Source of the DNA: Microbacterium sp. nov. GSS16
GTDB lineage: Bacteria > Actinomycetota > Actinomycetes > Actinomycetales > Microbacteriaceae
Reading direction: 5' to 3'
Assembly: GCF_028198145.1 (NCBI RefSeq)
Contig: NZ_CP116338.1
Span: forward strand, 744,001-808,000
DNA: 64,000 bases
Under the pieces are notes generated by a model. The model saw nothing but the letters and a program-made list of their open reading frames with translations. It did not search any database and had not been told where the DNA came from. Shown here one piece after another: positions 51,924-61,055 of this stretch; within the stretch, counting starts at the first letter, position 1, and each line of letters begins with the position of its first letter. A program made the translations under genes and the position numbers.

Positions 51924-54103
51924 GCAGCATCCTCGCCGTCATGCGGCACGACCTGCGACGGGCGATGAACAGCGTGATGGCGCTCATCGTGCTCTTCGGG
52001 CTCGTCGTGATCCCGTCGCTTTTCACCTGGTTCAACGTGATCGCGAGCTGGAACCCGTTCGAGAACACCCGCAACCTCACCGTCGCGGTGGCGAACACCG
52101 ACGACGGCTATCAGAGCGACCTCATGCCCCTGCGCATCAACGTCGGCGAGCAGGTCGTGTCGGCGCTGCGCGCCAACGACGACCTGAACTGGGTCATCAC
52201 CTCGAAGCACGACGCGATCGACGGCACCCGGTCGGGCGAGTACTACGCGGCGATCGTGCTGCCCACGACCTTCAGCGCCGACATGATGACGTTCTACGCG
52301 AACAACGGCGATCGCACCCGCATCGACTACTACCTCAACGAGAAGAAGAACGCGCTCGCCCCGAAGATCACCGGGCAGGGCGCCAGCGAAGTCACCAAGA
52401 GCATCAACGAGGTGTTCACCGAGACGCTCAGCGAAGCCGGGCTGAACATCATCACCTCCCTGTCGGACTACCTCGACGACGCCGACACCCAGGCGGCGCT
52501 GTCGAGGCTGCAGGCGCGAGTCGAATCGGTCGCCGCGCAGCTGCGCGCAGGGGCAGGGACCGCCGACATGTTCACGTCGCTCATATCGTCGAGCAGACCA
52601 CTGGTCGACAGCGCCTCGGGCCTGGTGAGCGCCTCCGGCGACGCGCTGCGCGACGCCCGCGGGGCGTTCGGCGGCGGGAAGGACGCCGCCGGCTCGCTGA
52701 AGGACGCCCTGTCGTCGACCACCTCGTCGCTCGACGCGGCGCTGAAGGGCACATCCGACAGCTACGAGTCGGTGTCGGAGAGCATCGAGCAGGTGTTCGC
52801 CACCATGGATGCGCAGTCGGCGAGCGCCGCTCGCACGATCGCCGCACTCGCGGACCGGGTGCAGACGCAGGTCGATCAGCTGCAGACGCTGCGTGACGGA
52901 CTCGTGCGGGACGTGCGGCCGCTGCTGCCTGAGACCGCGCTCGACGCGTTCGACGCATCGGTGTCGGCCATCGACGCGGCCATCGCGCGGCAGACGGCGC
53001 TGCAGGAGCGGCTCGACGAGGCCGCGACGCAGATCACGACCGCCGGCACCGCGAGCCAGAGCACCCGCGCCGAGATCGAGCAGCTCACCGCTCAGGCGAA
53101 GGCCGCGGTCGACGACGCGCGCCGCTCGTACACCGACAGCCTGCGCCCGAAGCTCGACGCCCTCGCATCGACGCTCGCGCGCATCAGCACCGGCGTCGAC
53201 ACGATCGGCAGCGACCTGTCGAGCGCCGCCGGCTCGCTCACCGGCTCTTCGTCGACGGGTTCGGCGCTGTCCGACGCCGAGGCGCTCACCGCTGGCATCT
53301 CCGACTCGCTCACCGAGACCGCGGCCAAGTTCGACGAGCTCGCCTCGGCGCTCGCGACCGCTCGCGACACCGGCGATCTGACCGAGCTGACCGAGCTGAT
53401 CGGCGCCGATCCCCACGCGCTCGCGACGCATCTCGCCGAGCCCGTCGAGCTCACCCGCGTGCCGGTGTACTCGGTGATCAGCTTCGGCGCCGCGATGACG
53501 CCGCTGTACACCGTGCTCGCCCTGTGGGTGGGTGCGCTGCTCACCTCGGTCGCGATCCGTGTCGACCCGCCGCGCGGAGGTGCCACGGGACTTCCCGAGC
53601 TCTCCCCGACCGAGACCTATCTCGGGCGCTTCGGCATCTTCGCCGTCGTCGGATTCCTGCAGAGCTCGCTGCTCGGGCTCGGCAGCGTGGTGTTCACGCA
53701 GGTGCAGCCCCAGCATCCGCTCCTGCTGATCCTCGCGGGATGGGTCGCGTCGCTCGTGTTCACGCTGATCATCTACACGCTGGTCGTCACCTTCGGCAAC
53801 GCCGGCAAGGCGCTGGCGGTGCTGCTGCTGGTCATGCAGATCTCCGGCTCCGGCGGCGCATATCCGCTGCAGGTGCTGCCGCAGTGGTTCCAGAACATCA
53901 GCCCGTTCCTGCCCGCCACTCACGCGGTGAACGCCATGCGCTCGGCGATCGCCGGCATCCATCAGGGCGACTACTGGGTCTCGCTCGGGTGGCTGCTGGC
54001 GTTCACGCTGCCGGCGCTGCTGCTCGGACTGGTTCTGCGGCGCCCGTTCATCCGCAGCAATCAGAAGATGCTGGCGGCTCTGGAGTCGACGAAGCTCATG
54101 TGA
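51920..54103 (+). CDS. YhgE/Pip domain membrane protein 2
   Basis: 727 residues, paralogue of the preceding protein. First segment VMALIVLFGLVVIPSLFTWFNVIA; head motifs AVANTDDGYQSDLMPLRINVG, YYAAIVLPTTFSADMM, YYLNEKKNALAPKITGQGAS; a coiled region from about 190 to 500; then five membrane segments (first VISFGAAMTPLYTVLALWVGA). The pattern PEMMPAFF/LPQWFQNISPFLPATHAVNAMR is shared with protein 1 (there PFLPFTYGIDAMRE). No acidic tail. The two likely form a heteromer. GTG start inside the upstream stop codon. Confidence 0.88.
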   Translation: MSSILAVMRHDLRRAMNSVMALIVLFGLVVIPSLFTWFNVIASWNPFENTRNLTVAVANTDDGYQSDLMPLRINVGEQVVSALRANDDLNWVITSKHDAIDGTRSGEYYAAIVLPTTFSADMMTFYANNGDRTRIDYYLNEKKNALAPKITGQGASEVTKSINEVFTETLSEAGLNIITSLSDYLDDADTQAALSRLQARVESVAAQLRAGAGTADMFTSLISSSRPLVDSASGLVSASGDALRDARGAFGGGKDAAGSLKDALSSTTSSLDAALKGTSDSYESVSESIEQVFATMDAQSASAARTIAALADRVQTQVDQLQTLRDGLVRDVRPLLPETALDAFDASVSAIDAAIARQTALQERLDEAATQITTAGTASQSTRAEIEQLTAQAKAAVDDARRSYTDSLRPKLDALASTLARISTGVDTIGSDLSSAAGSLTGSSSTGSALSDAEALTAGISDSLTETAAKFDELASALATARDTGDLTELTELIGADPHALATHLAEPVELTRVPVYSVISFGAAMTPLYTVLALWVGALLTSVAIRVDPPRGGATGLPELSPTETYLGRFGIFAVVGFLQSSLLGLGSVVFTQVQPQHPLLLILAGWVASLVFTLIIYTLVVTFGNAGKALAVLLLVMQISGSGGAYPLQVLPQWFQNISPFLPATHAVNAMRSAIAGIHQGDYWVSLGWLLAFTLPALLLGLVLRRPFIRSNQKMLAALESTKLM

Positions 54104-54118
54104 TCTCGTCGGGCCAGT

Positions 54119-54190
54119 GGGTAGGATGCCAGGGCGCGCGCTTGCCCGAGACGCGCACCCGGACTGCGTGACACGCAGTCCCACCTACCC
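54119..54190 (+). other. Predicted three-way-junction RNA leader upstream of penicillin acylase gene
   Basis: GGGTAGG (54119-54125) pairs with CCTACCC (54184-54190). Inside, GGGCGCGCG (54132-54140) pairs with CGCGCACCC (54152-54160, one mismatch) and GGACTGCGT (54161-54169) pairs with ACGCAGTCC (54173-54181). The structure ends one base before the ribosome site TTGAGGAC (54191-54198). A -10-like TAGGAT overlaps its left edge (54122-54127), so part may be promoter DNA instead. No known riboswitch family recognised. Confidence 0.45.
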
Positions 54191-54206
54191 TTGAGGACTT
54201 CCGCCG

Positions 54207-56849
54207 ATGACGACTGATATCCGCGCTGCGGCACCACCGCGCAGCCTCGCCGCACGCATCGGAAGAATCGCGTTCCTCGTCGTCGCCACCCTCGTGGTGA
54301 TCGCCGTCGCCGCCGCTTTCTTCCTCACCTGGACGATCCAGCGATCATTCCCGCAGACGTCGGGTGAGCTGTCGCTGAAGGGTCTGGACGAGTCGGTGAC
54401 CGTGCAGCGCGACGACCGCGGCATCCCGACCATCACCGCCTCCACGTCAGAGGATCTGCTCTTCGCGCAGGGCTTCGTGCACGCGCAGGACCGCTTCTTC
54501 GAGATGGACTTCCGCCGGCACGTCACCTCGGGCCGCGTGGCGGAGATGTTCGGCGCCTCGCAGGTGGGCACCGACAAGTTCCTGCGCACGCTCGGCTGGC
54601 GCGCGGTCGCCGAGCAGGAGGTCGAGGCGCTCGACAAGACGACCCTCGGCTACTACCAGGCGTACGCCGACGGCGTGAACGCATACCTGTCGTCGCGGTC
54701 GGGTGCCGAGCTCTCGCTGGAGTATGCCGTCATCGGCATGCAGAACCCGGACTACGAGCCCGAGCCCTGGGAGCCGGCCGATTCCGTCGCGTGGCTGAAG
54801 GCGATGGCCTGGGACCTGCGCACCAACATCGAGGACGAGACCGACCGGGCCCTGCTCGCGGCGCGGCTCGCCGACACCGGCGAGACCACCGAGCAGACCG
54901 GCGCGTTGATCGAGAGGATCTACCCCGAGTACCCGTTCGGGAAGAACCCGGTCATCGTGCCCGAGATCTCGCCCGTCGACCCTGTCACGACCGACGCCAC
55001 CCCTGCCTCGTTCTCCGGAAGCGGCGACGCCGAGATCGCCGACGCGCTGCGCACCGTCGAATGGCGTGAGGCCGACAGCGTCATCGAGGCCGCGAGCATG
55101 CTGCTCGGCGGTGCGGGCGAGGGCATCGGGTCGAACTCGTGGGTTGTGTCGGGCGATCTGACCGAGAGCGGGATGCCGCTGCTGGCCAACGACCCGCACC
55201 TCGGCGCCGCGCTGCCGTCGGTCTGGTATCAGGTGCAGCTGAAGTGCCGGAAGGTGAGCGAGGCGTGCCCGTTCGACGTCGGCGGGTTCTCGTTCTCGGG
55301 GATGCCGGGCGTCGTCATCGGTCACAACGCGAACATCGCGTGGGGGTTCACCAACCTCACCACCGACGTCGCCGACCTCTACGTCGAGAAGCTCGACGGT
55401 GATTCGTACTGGCGCGACGGCGCGCTGGCCCCGCTCGAGGTCGAGAAGGACGTCATCAAGGTCGCCGGCGGCGACGACGTGCCGCTGACCATCCGGCGAA
55501 CCGCGCACGGCCCGATCATCTCGGGCCTCACCGACGACTTCACCGCCATCGGGGAGGATCCGGTCGTCGGCGACGCGGACGCTCCGCTGCCGCTCGCCGG
55601 CGCGCCCGAGATCCCCGCCGGCGACACGGCCGTGAGTCTGCGGTGGACGGCGCTGGATCCCGGCACCACCCCCAGCGCCCTGTTCGCGATGAACACGGCG
55701 GATGACTTCGCGAGCTTCCGCCGCGCGGCATCCCTCTTCGACGTGCCCGCGCAGAACCTGGTCTACGCCGACCTCGAGGGCAACATCGGCTATCAGGCGC
55801 CGGGGCGCCTGCCGATCCGCGGCGTCGGCGACGGCACGCTGCCGCAGCCGGGCTGGGACAGCGCCTACGACTGGCAGGGCTTCATCCCCTTCGACGAGCT
55901 GCCGGTGTCGTACAACCCGCCCGAGGGCTACATCGTCACCGCGAACAACGCGATCGTCGGCGACGATTACGACTACTTCCTGTCGAAGGACTGGGACTAC
56001 GGGTACCGGGCCGCACGCATCGCGCACCTGATCGAACGCCGCTCTGCGGCCGCGCCGCTCAGCGCGCAGGACATGCGCGAGATCCAGATGGACGACGAGA
56101 TGTGGATCGGCAAGCAGCTCGTCGCCGCGATGGAGGGGGTGCCTGTCGAGCGGAAGGGTCCGAAGGCCGCGGTCGACCTGCTGCGCACCTGGGACGTGCA
56201 GAACACGCCCGACTCCCCCGCCGCGGCCTACGCGAACGTGCTCTGGTCGAACCTCGTGCACAACGTCTTCATCGACCGCGAGGTGCCGATGCCCGTCGGC
56301 GACCAGGGCCGCCTGTTCACCGTCGTCGGCCAGATGCTCGAAGACGAGAACGACCCGCTGTGGCAGAACGAGCGGGTGGGCGTCGACGACATGCAGTCGA
56401 TGCTCGCGCTGGCCGCCGACCAGGCCTACGACGAACTGGCCGAGCTGCAGGGCGGCGATGTGACCGCCTGGCGCTGGGGCGACCTGCACGCGCTCTCGCT
56501 GACCCACTCCACCCTGGGAACCTCGGGCATCGCTCCGATCGAGATGCTGTTCAACCGCGGACCGTACCGGGTGGGCGGCGGCGCCTCGGTCGTGAACGCG
56601 ACGGGATGGCGCCTCGGCGAGTCGTACGCGACGGTCACCGTGCCGTCGATGCGGATGGTCATCGACCTCGACGACTTCGACGCGTCGACGTGGAACCACC
56701 TCACCGGCGCGAGCGGTCACGCGTTCGACGCCCACTACACCGACCAGACCGCCGACTGGGCCGAGGGCATCCAGAAGCCGTGGGCGTTCACGAAGAAGGC
56801 GGTGGGGAAGGCGACGGTCGATCGGCTGGTGCTCACCCCCGCGGGGTGA
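54207..56849 (+). CDS. Penicillin acylase family protein (Ntn hydrolase)
   Basis: 880 residues. An N-terminal membrane anchor (IAFLVVATLVVIAVAAAFFLTW, about 25-47) places it outside the membrane. The alpha-chain region holds VQRDDRGIPTITASTSEDLLFAQGFVHAQDRFFEMDF. The beta-chain nucleophile is Ser309 in GIGSNSWVVSG; autocleavage before it is expected. Conserved NDPHLGAALPSVWYQVQL and GHNANIAWGFTN follow. Members hydrolyse N-acyl amides, including beta-lactams and acyl-homoserine lactones; the substrate is unknown. The ATG has TTGAGGACTT upstream. Quorum-quenching or cell-wall roles remain possible. Confidence 0.93.
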   Translation: MTTDIRAAAPPRSLAARIGRIAFLVVATLVVIAVAAAFFLTWTIQRSFPQTSGELSLKGLDESVTVQRDDRGIPTITASTSEDLLFAQGFVHAQDRFFEMDFRRHVTSGRVAEMFGASQVGTDKFLRTLGWRAVAEQEVEALDKTTLGYYQAYADGVNAYLSSRSGAELSLEYAVIGMQNPDYEPEPWEPADSVAWLKAMAWDLRTNIEDETDRALLAARLADTGETTEQTGALIERIYPEYPFGKNPVIVPEISPVDPVTTDATPASFSGSGDAEIADALRTVEWREADSVIEAASMLLGGAGEGIGSNSWVVSGDLTESGMPLLANDPHLGAALPSVWYQVQLKCRKVSEACPFDVGGFSFSGMPGVVIGHNANIAWGFTNLTTDVADLYVEKLDGDSYWRDGALAPLEVEKDVIKVAGGDDVPLTIRRTAHGPIISGLTDDFTAIGEDPVVGDADAPLPLAGAPEIPAGDTAVSLRWTALDPGTTPSALFAMNTADDFASFRRAASLFDVPAQNLVYADLEGNIGYQAPGRLPIRGVGDGTLPQPGWDSAYDWQGFIPFDELPVSYNPPEGYIVTANNAIVGDDYDYFLSKDWDYGYRAARIAHLIERRSAAAPLSAQDMREIQMDDEMWIGKQLVAAMEGVPVERKGPKAAVDLLRTWDVQNTPDSPAAAYANVLWSNLVHNVFIDREVPMPVGDQGRLFTVVGQMLEDENDPLWQNERVGVDDMQSMLALAADQAYDELAELQGGDVTAWRWGDLHALSLTHSTLGTSGIAPIEMLFNRGPYRVGGGASVVNATGWRLGESYATVTVPSMRMVIDLDDFDASTWNHLTGASGHAFDAHYTDQTADWAEGIQKPWAFTKKAVGKATVDRLVLTPAG

Positions 56850-56898
56850 CGGGGCCGGTCGGCGGGTGATCGTTCGCGGGCGGGTGCTCGCAGCCCGG

Positions 56899-56904
56899 TA
56901 GCCT
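56899..56904 (+). promoter_or_regulatory. -10 hexamer TAGCCT of alpha/beta hydrolase gene
   Basis: TAGCCT ends 6 nt before ATG 56911, again a leaderless arrangement; TAGAGG (56904-56909) is a less likely alternative. Confidence 0.4.
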
Positions 56905-56910
56905 AGAGGG

Positions 56911-57672
56911 ATGCCCGAACGTCTGCTCGCACCCGAGGGCACCGTCGCCGACATCGGCGAGTTCACGTACGCCGGTGCGACGCTGGTGCACGAGGACTTC
57001 GGCTCGGGCCGCCGGCCGATCGTTCTGGTGCACGGCATCGGCATGGGCCGCAGCGTGTATCTCGACCTCACGTCCCACCTCGACGGCCGGATCATCGGTC
57101 TCGACCTGCCCGGTTTCGGCGAGGCGCCCGAGCCCGAGCGCACCCTCACCATGGAGCGCCACGCCGACCTCGTCGCCGCCTACCTGCGCAGCCGCCGCAT
57201 CGACGACGCGGTGATCATGGGGCACTCCATGGGCAGCCAGATCGCGGCCGAGATCGCGGTGCGCCACCCCGACGTCGTCTCGGCACTCGTGCTCGCAGGC
57301 CCGACCGTGAACAGCGCGTCGCGCAGCGTCCGGGCTCAGGCCGGGTACCTGCTCTGGGATCTGCTGCACGAGCGACCCGAGGTGCTGTGGCGAGGAGCGC
57401 GCGAGTACGTGCGCGGCGGCCCGCATCTGCTGCGCAAGATGAAGGCGACGATCGTGCACACGCCCGAGAACGCCTACCCCCGCGTGCGCGTGCCGGTGCT
57501 GGTGGTACGCGGTCAGCGCGATCCGCTCGCCCCGATGACCTGGTGCCAGGAGATCGTCGACATGGTTCCGGATGCCCGTTTCGTCGAGATCCCCGACCAC
57601 GGCCACGGCACGCTGATCAGCGAATCCGGCGGAGCCGCGGCCACGATCCGCGACTTCGTCCGCGGCCTCTGA
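56911..57672 (+). CDS. Alpha/beta hydrolase
   Basis: 253 residues. Oxyanion-hole HGIGMG, nucleophile Ser106 in GHSMGS, acid in VVRGQRDPL, His in PDHGHGTLI. A small esterase or lyase of the general alpha/beta hydrolase superfamily; no signal peptide or lid insertion to suggest a substrate. Sits 61 nt after the penicillin acylase gene with its own -10 box. Convergent with the Mrp operon. Confidence 0.88.
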   Translation: MPERLLAPEGTVADIGEFTYAGATLVHEDFGSGRRPIVLVHGIGMGRSVYLDLTSHLDGRIIGLDLPGFGEAPEPERTLTMERHADLVAAYLRSRRIDDAVIMGHSMGSQIAAEIAVRHPDVVSALVLAGPTVNSASRSVRAQAGYLLWDLLHERPEVLWRGAREYVRGGPHLLRKMKATIVHTPENAYPRVRVPVLVVRGQRDPLAPMTWCQEIVDMVPDARFVEIPDHGHGTLISESGGAAATIRDFVRGL

Positions 57673-57708
57673 CCGCGGGCAGGCCTGCACCCCGGAGCCG
57701 TCGCGTGG

Positions 57709-58107
57709 TCAGCCGGCGGCCGGCGGGGTCTCCTTCGACTCGGCGTACTCGTCGACGACGAGGCTGTGTGCCTGGATCGTGCCGTTGCGGTACGCCTGAC
57801 GGCCCACCATGTGGGCCGAGAGCGGCGCGGTCGCGAACTGCAGCAGGATCACCGGGATCACGATCACCAGCCCCAGCAGCATGCCGCCGATCGTGCGCTG
57901 CGCCACCGCGATGGCCAGGCAGATGAGCACGAGGCCGAGCACCTGCGGTTTCGTACCCGCATGCAGGCGGCTGGGCACATCGCGGAAGTGCAGCAGACCC
58001 ACCGCGGCCGACAGGCAGAGGATGGCGCCCAGCAGCACGAGGATCAGCGCGATGGTCTCGGCGACCGGTGCCGGCAGGGCGACTTCGAGGAACGATGTCA
58101 CGGTCAT
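57709..58107 (-). CDS. mrpG: Mrp antiporter subunit G
   Basis: 132 residues, three membrane segments: AETIALILVLLGAILCLSAAVGLLH, PQVLGLVLICLAIAVAQ and IGGMLLGLVIVIPVILLQFAT. FRDVPSRLHAGTK after the first is the MrpG hallmark. Essential part of the Mrp Na+/H+ antiporter. ATG overlaps the mrpF stop (ATGA). Last gene of the operon. Confidence 0.92.
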   Translation of the reverse strand: MTVTSFLEVALPAPVAETIALILVLLGAILCLSAAVGLLHFRDVPSRLHAGTKPQVLGLVLICLAIAVAQRTIGGMLLGLVIVIPVILLQFATAPLSAHMVGRQAYRNGTIQAHSLVVDEYAESKETPPAAG

Positions 58108-58376
58108 GGTGTCGTGTTGTCCCTTCGCGCGACGTAGCGGGCCACCGAGATCGACGCGAAGACGCCGACGGCCGCGATGATGAGCATGACGGGGATGTTG
58201 CGGGTGTGCCCGTTGATGGCCATGTCGGCCCCGAGCACGCACATCACCTCGGTGAGCAGCACGTCCGATGCGACCGTGCGGTCGAGGATCGACGGGCCCC
58301 GCACGATGCGGATCACGGCGAGGATCGCCGCGATGCCGAAGACGACGAGGATGGCGATCAGCAGCGGGTTCGTCAT
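58104..58376 (-). CDS. mrpF: Mrp antiporter subunit F
   Basis: 90 residues, three membrane segments. LAVIRIVRGPSILDRTVASDVL is the MrpF signature (RGPS...DR). Two nucleotides separate it from mrpE; it overlaps mrpG. Confidence 0.93.
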   Translation of the reverse strand: MTNPLLIAILVVFGIAAILAVIRIVRGPSILDRTVASDVLLTEVMCVLGADMAINGHTRNIPVMLIIAAVGVFASISVARYVARRDNTTP

Positions 58377-58378
58377 GC

Positions 58379-58939
58379 CTATCCCTTCTCGTCCGATCGG
58401 AGCGCCCGGTACTGCTCCGGAGTTCCGACCGCGCGGACGATGCGGCGCTCCCAGGCGAGCACCCCCTCGCGGAATCGGTCGACGTCGGCGCGGGTGCGCA
58501 CGCCGATGACGTGCAGGTACAGGATGCGCCGGTCGCGGTCGCTCTCGACGACCAGCGATCCGGGGATGAGCGAGGCTGTCACGGCGACGTGCGTGGTGAG
58601 GATGTCATCGGCATAGCGCAGCGGAATCGCGATGATCGCGGCCCCCGGCTGGCGTCGGAGGTCGAAGACCTGGATCGTCACGCTGACCGCGCCCATCACC
58701 ACCGCGCCGAGGAAGAGCACGATGAACACCAGCGAGTGCCAGACGTTCACCCGACCGACCAACTCGACCGTCGGCAGGCGGAAGACGCGGGTCACGAAGA
58801 TCGCGACCAGGATGCCGGTGACGATCGCCAACGGTGTGAACTGGTGCCAGAGCAGCATCCACAGCAGCACGAGCCAGATCATGAACGGCAGCTGGAGCAG
58901 GATGTCGCGCATGATGCGGCGACGGGCGTCGGCGTTCAT
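58379..58939 (-). CDS. mrpE: Mrp antiporter subunit E
   Basis: 186 residues. Two or three N-terminal membrane segments (FMIWLVLLWMLLWHQFTPLAIVTGILVAI), a further one (SLVFIVLFLGAVVMGAVSV), then a cytosolic domain with VTASLIPGSLVVESDRDRRILYLHVIG, typical of MrpE. One-base overlap with mrpD (TGATG). Confidence 0.92.
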   Translation of the reverse strand: MNADARRRIMRDILLQLPFMIWLVLLWMLLWHQFTPLAIVTGILVAIFVTRVFRLPTVELVGRVNVWHSLVFIVLFLGAVVMGAVSVTIQVFDLRRQPGAAIIAIPLRYADDILTTHVAVTASLIPGSLVVESDRDRRILYLHVIGVRTRADVDRFREGVLAWERRIVRAVGTPEQYRALRSDEKG

Positions 58940-60492
58940 CAGCTCGCCCCCTCATCGATCAGCTCGAGCGTGACCGGCTGCAGCAGCCCGGCCCCGATGC
59001 GGTCGCAGATCGCATAGAGCGGCCCGGCGAAGACGGTCAGCGCGAGCGTCACCGCGACCATGCCCGCGGTGGCATACGTCATGATCGGCGGGATCTCTCT
59101 GGTCTCACCCTGTTCGTCGGCGGCCGGTGCGTTGCCGAGGTACTCGATGCGGCCGTCGTTCTCGGAGGCGCCGTCGTCTTCCCGCCAGAAAGCGAGGTTC
59201 CATGCGCGCATCAGGGCGTAGAGGGTGAGCAGCGAGGTGAGGATGCCGCCGAAGATGAGCACGATCATCAGCGGTGTGCCCACGTCGGCGGCGGCTTCGA
59301 ACAGCGCGACCTTGCCGATGAAGCCCGAGAACGGCGGCAGACCGCCGAGGTTGATGGCGGGCACGAAGTACAGCACGGCCAGCACCGGCGCCGCCTTCAT
59401 CAGACCGCTCACACGCAGGATGGACGTGCTGCCGGCCTTTCGCTCGATCAGCCCGACGGCGAGGAACAGCGTGGTCTGCACGACGATGTGGTGCACGATG
59501 TAGTACACCGTGGCGCCGATGGCGGCCTCGGTCGCGATGGCCAGGCCGAAGATCATGTACCCGACGTGACTGACGAGGGTGAACGACAGGATCCTCTTCA
59601 GCTCGGCCTGGGCTACCGCACCGAGCACTCCGATCACCATCGTCGCCAGTGCGACGATCAGCAGGAGGTCGTTGATGTCGTTGCTCGCGAAGATCTGGGT
59701 CTCGGTGCGGATCAGCGCGTACACGCCGACCTTGGTCAGCAGGCCCGCGAACACCGCGGTGACCGGCGCGGGCGCCGTGGGATACGAGTCGGGCAGCCAG
59801 AACGACACCGGGAAGATCGCGGCCTTGATGCCGAACGCGACCAGCAGGATGAGGTGCAGCACGAGCTGCGTCTCCTGCGGAAGCTGGGCCACGCGCTCCG
59901 CGACCTGCGCCATGTTCACGGTGCCGACGGCGCCGTAGATCAGCGCGATCGCGGCGAGGAACAGGATCGACGACACGAGCGAGACGACGATGTACACCGC
60001 TCCCGTGCGGATGCGCGATTCGGTGCTTCCCAGGGTGATCAGCACGTACGACGCGACGAGCAGGATCTCGAATCCGACGTAGAGGTTGAACAGATCACCC
60101 GCGATGAACGCATCGAAGATGCCGGCCGCGAGGATCAGGTAGGTCGGGTTGAAGATCGAGATCGGCGTCTCCTCGGCGCCGTCGGCGGCGCCCTGACCGA
60201 TCGAGAAGAGCAGCACCGCGAGCAGCACGATGCTCGAGATGAGCACGAGCAGCGCAGCCAGGCGGTCGACGTAGAGGATGATGCCGAACGGCACGGGCCA
60301 GCCGCCCACCGAGACCGCGAACGGCTGATCCGACGCATCCACGGCGAGCAGCAGCACCGCGGCGATGATCGAGACCGCCACGAGGGTCGCGGTGGTGACG
60401 ACGACCTGCAGCCGGGGGTTGCGGCCGAAGACGAGCGTGACGGCCGCGCCGAGCAGCGGCAGCATCACGATGAGGGGAACGAGTGCGCTCAC
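58939..60492 (-). CDS. mrpD: Mrp antiporter subunit D
   Basis: 517 residues, about 14 membrane segments, homologous to complex I proton-pumping subunits. VGFEILLVASYVLITLG contains the conserved membrane Glu, and FGIKAAIFPVSFWLPDSYPTAPAPVTAVFAGLLTKVG holds the key Lys and helix-break Pro residues. GTG start at 60492 overlaps mrpC (GTGA). A charged loop (WREDDGASENDGRIEYLGNAP) precedes the last two segments. Confidence 0.94.
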   Translation of the reverse strand: MSALVPLIVMLPLLGAAVTLVFGRNPRLQVVVTTATLVAVSIIAAVLLLAVDASDQPFAVSVGGWPVPFGIILYVDRLAALLVLISSIVLLAVLLFSIGQGAADGAEETPISIFNPTYLILAAGIFDAFIAGDLFNLYVGFEILLVASYVLITLGSTESRIRTGAVYIVVSLVSSILFLAAIALIYGAVGTVNMAQVAERVAQLPQETQLVLHLILLVAFGIKAAIFPVSFWLPDSYPTAPAPVTAVFAGLLTKVGVYALIRTETQIFASNDINDLLLIVALATMVIGVLGAVAQAELKRILSFTLVSHVGYMIFGLAIATEAAIGATVYYIVHHIVVQTTLFLAVGLIERKAGSTSILRVSGLMKAAPVLAVLYFVPAINLGGLPPFSGFIGKVALFEAAADVGTPLMIVLIFGGILTSLLTLYALMRAWNLAFWREDDGASENDGRIEYLGNAPAADEQGETREIPPIMTYATAGMVAVTLALTVFAGPLYAICDRIGAGLLQPVTLELIDEGAS

Positions 60493-61055
60493 GGCCGATC
60501 CTCCCTCTCATCGTCCTGGGTCCCCGAGCCTGTCGAAGGGCCGGCATCCGGAGCGTCGGGCACATCCACCGGTGCGTCGTCGACGATCGCCGGATGGTCG
60601 CGCATGTTCAGAACGGTGATCGGAGCCGTGGTCACCCCGACGAAGTCGGTGGTCGCCTCGTCGTCGTCGCTGGTGGACTCGTCGTCGAAGAGATCCTCCT
60701 CGGCATCCGTCCGCTCGCGCACCGCGATGTCGCCCAGGTCGTCCTCCACCGTGTCGGCCTGCCCGAGCTGCCACGAGCGGTAGATCAGGGCCAGCAGGAA
60801 CGCCGAGACCGCGAACGTGATGACGATGGCCGTCAGGGTCAGCGCCTGCGGGAGGGGGTCGCTGACCTCGCCCTCCTCGCCGTAGAACGGCGCCGATCCG
60901 GGCACGCCCATCACGATCAGCAGCAGCAGGTTGGTGGCGTTGCCCAGCAGCAGGAAGCCGATGAGCACCCGGGTGAGGCTGCGCTCCATCATCGCGTAGA
61001 CGCCGGCGGCGAACAGCACGGCCATGATCACGATGAGGGTCAGGGAGACGTCCAT
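60489..61055 (-). CDS. mrpC: Mrp antiporter subunit C with acidic tail
   Basis: 188 residues; MrpC/NuoK-like proteins are usually 110-130. The first 100 hold three membrane segments (LTLIVIMAVLFAAGVYAMM, LIGFLLLGNATNLLLLIVMG, ALTLTAIVITFAVSAFLLALI) with GxYxMMxRSL and GNATNLLLL of MrpC. The rest is a very acidic cytosolic tail (AEEDLFDDESTSDDDEATTDF), ending DAGPSTGSGTQDDE, which is partly translated from a dispersed repeat. Overlaps mrpA by one base and mrpD by four. Confidence 0.92.
   Translation of the reverse strand: MDVSLTLIVIMAVLFAAGVYAMMERSLTRVLIGFLLLGNATNLLLLIVMGVPGSAPFYGEEGEVSDPLPQALTLTAIVITFAVSAFLLALIYRSWQLGQADTVEDDLGDIAVRERTDAEEDLFDDESTSDDDEATTDFVGVTTAPITVLNMRDHPAIVDDAPVDVPDAPDAGPSTGSGTQDDEREDRP
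60517..60540. repeat. Dispersed short repeat CCCTTCGACAGGCTCGGGGAC in mrpC tail
   Basis: On the minus strand CCCTTCGACAGGCTCGGGG followed by ACCCA. It encodes PSTGSGT in the mrpC C-terminus. Same repeat type as 28400-28448 and 35456-35479. Confidence 0.8.
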
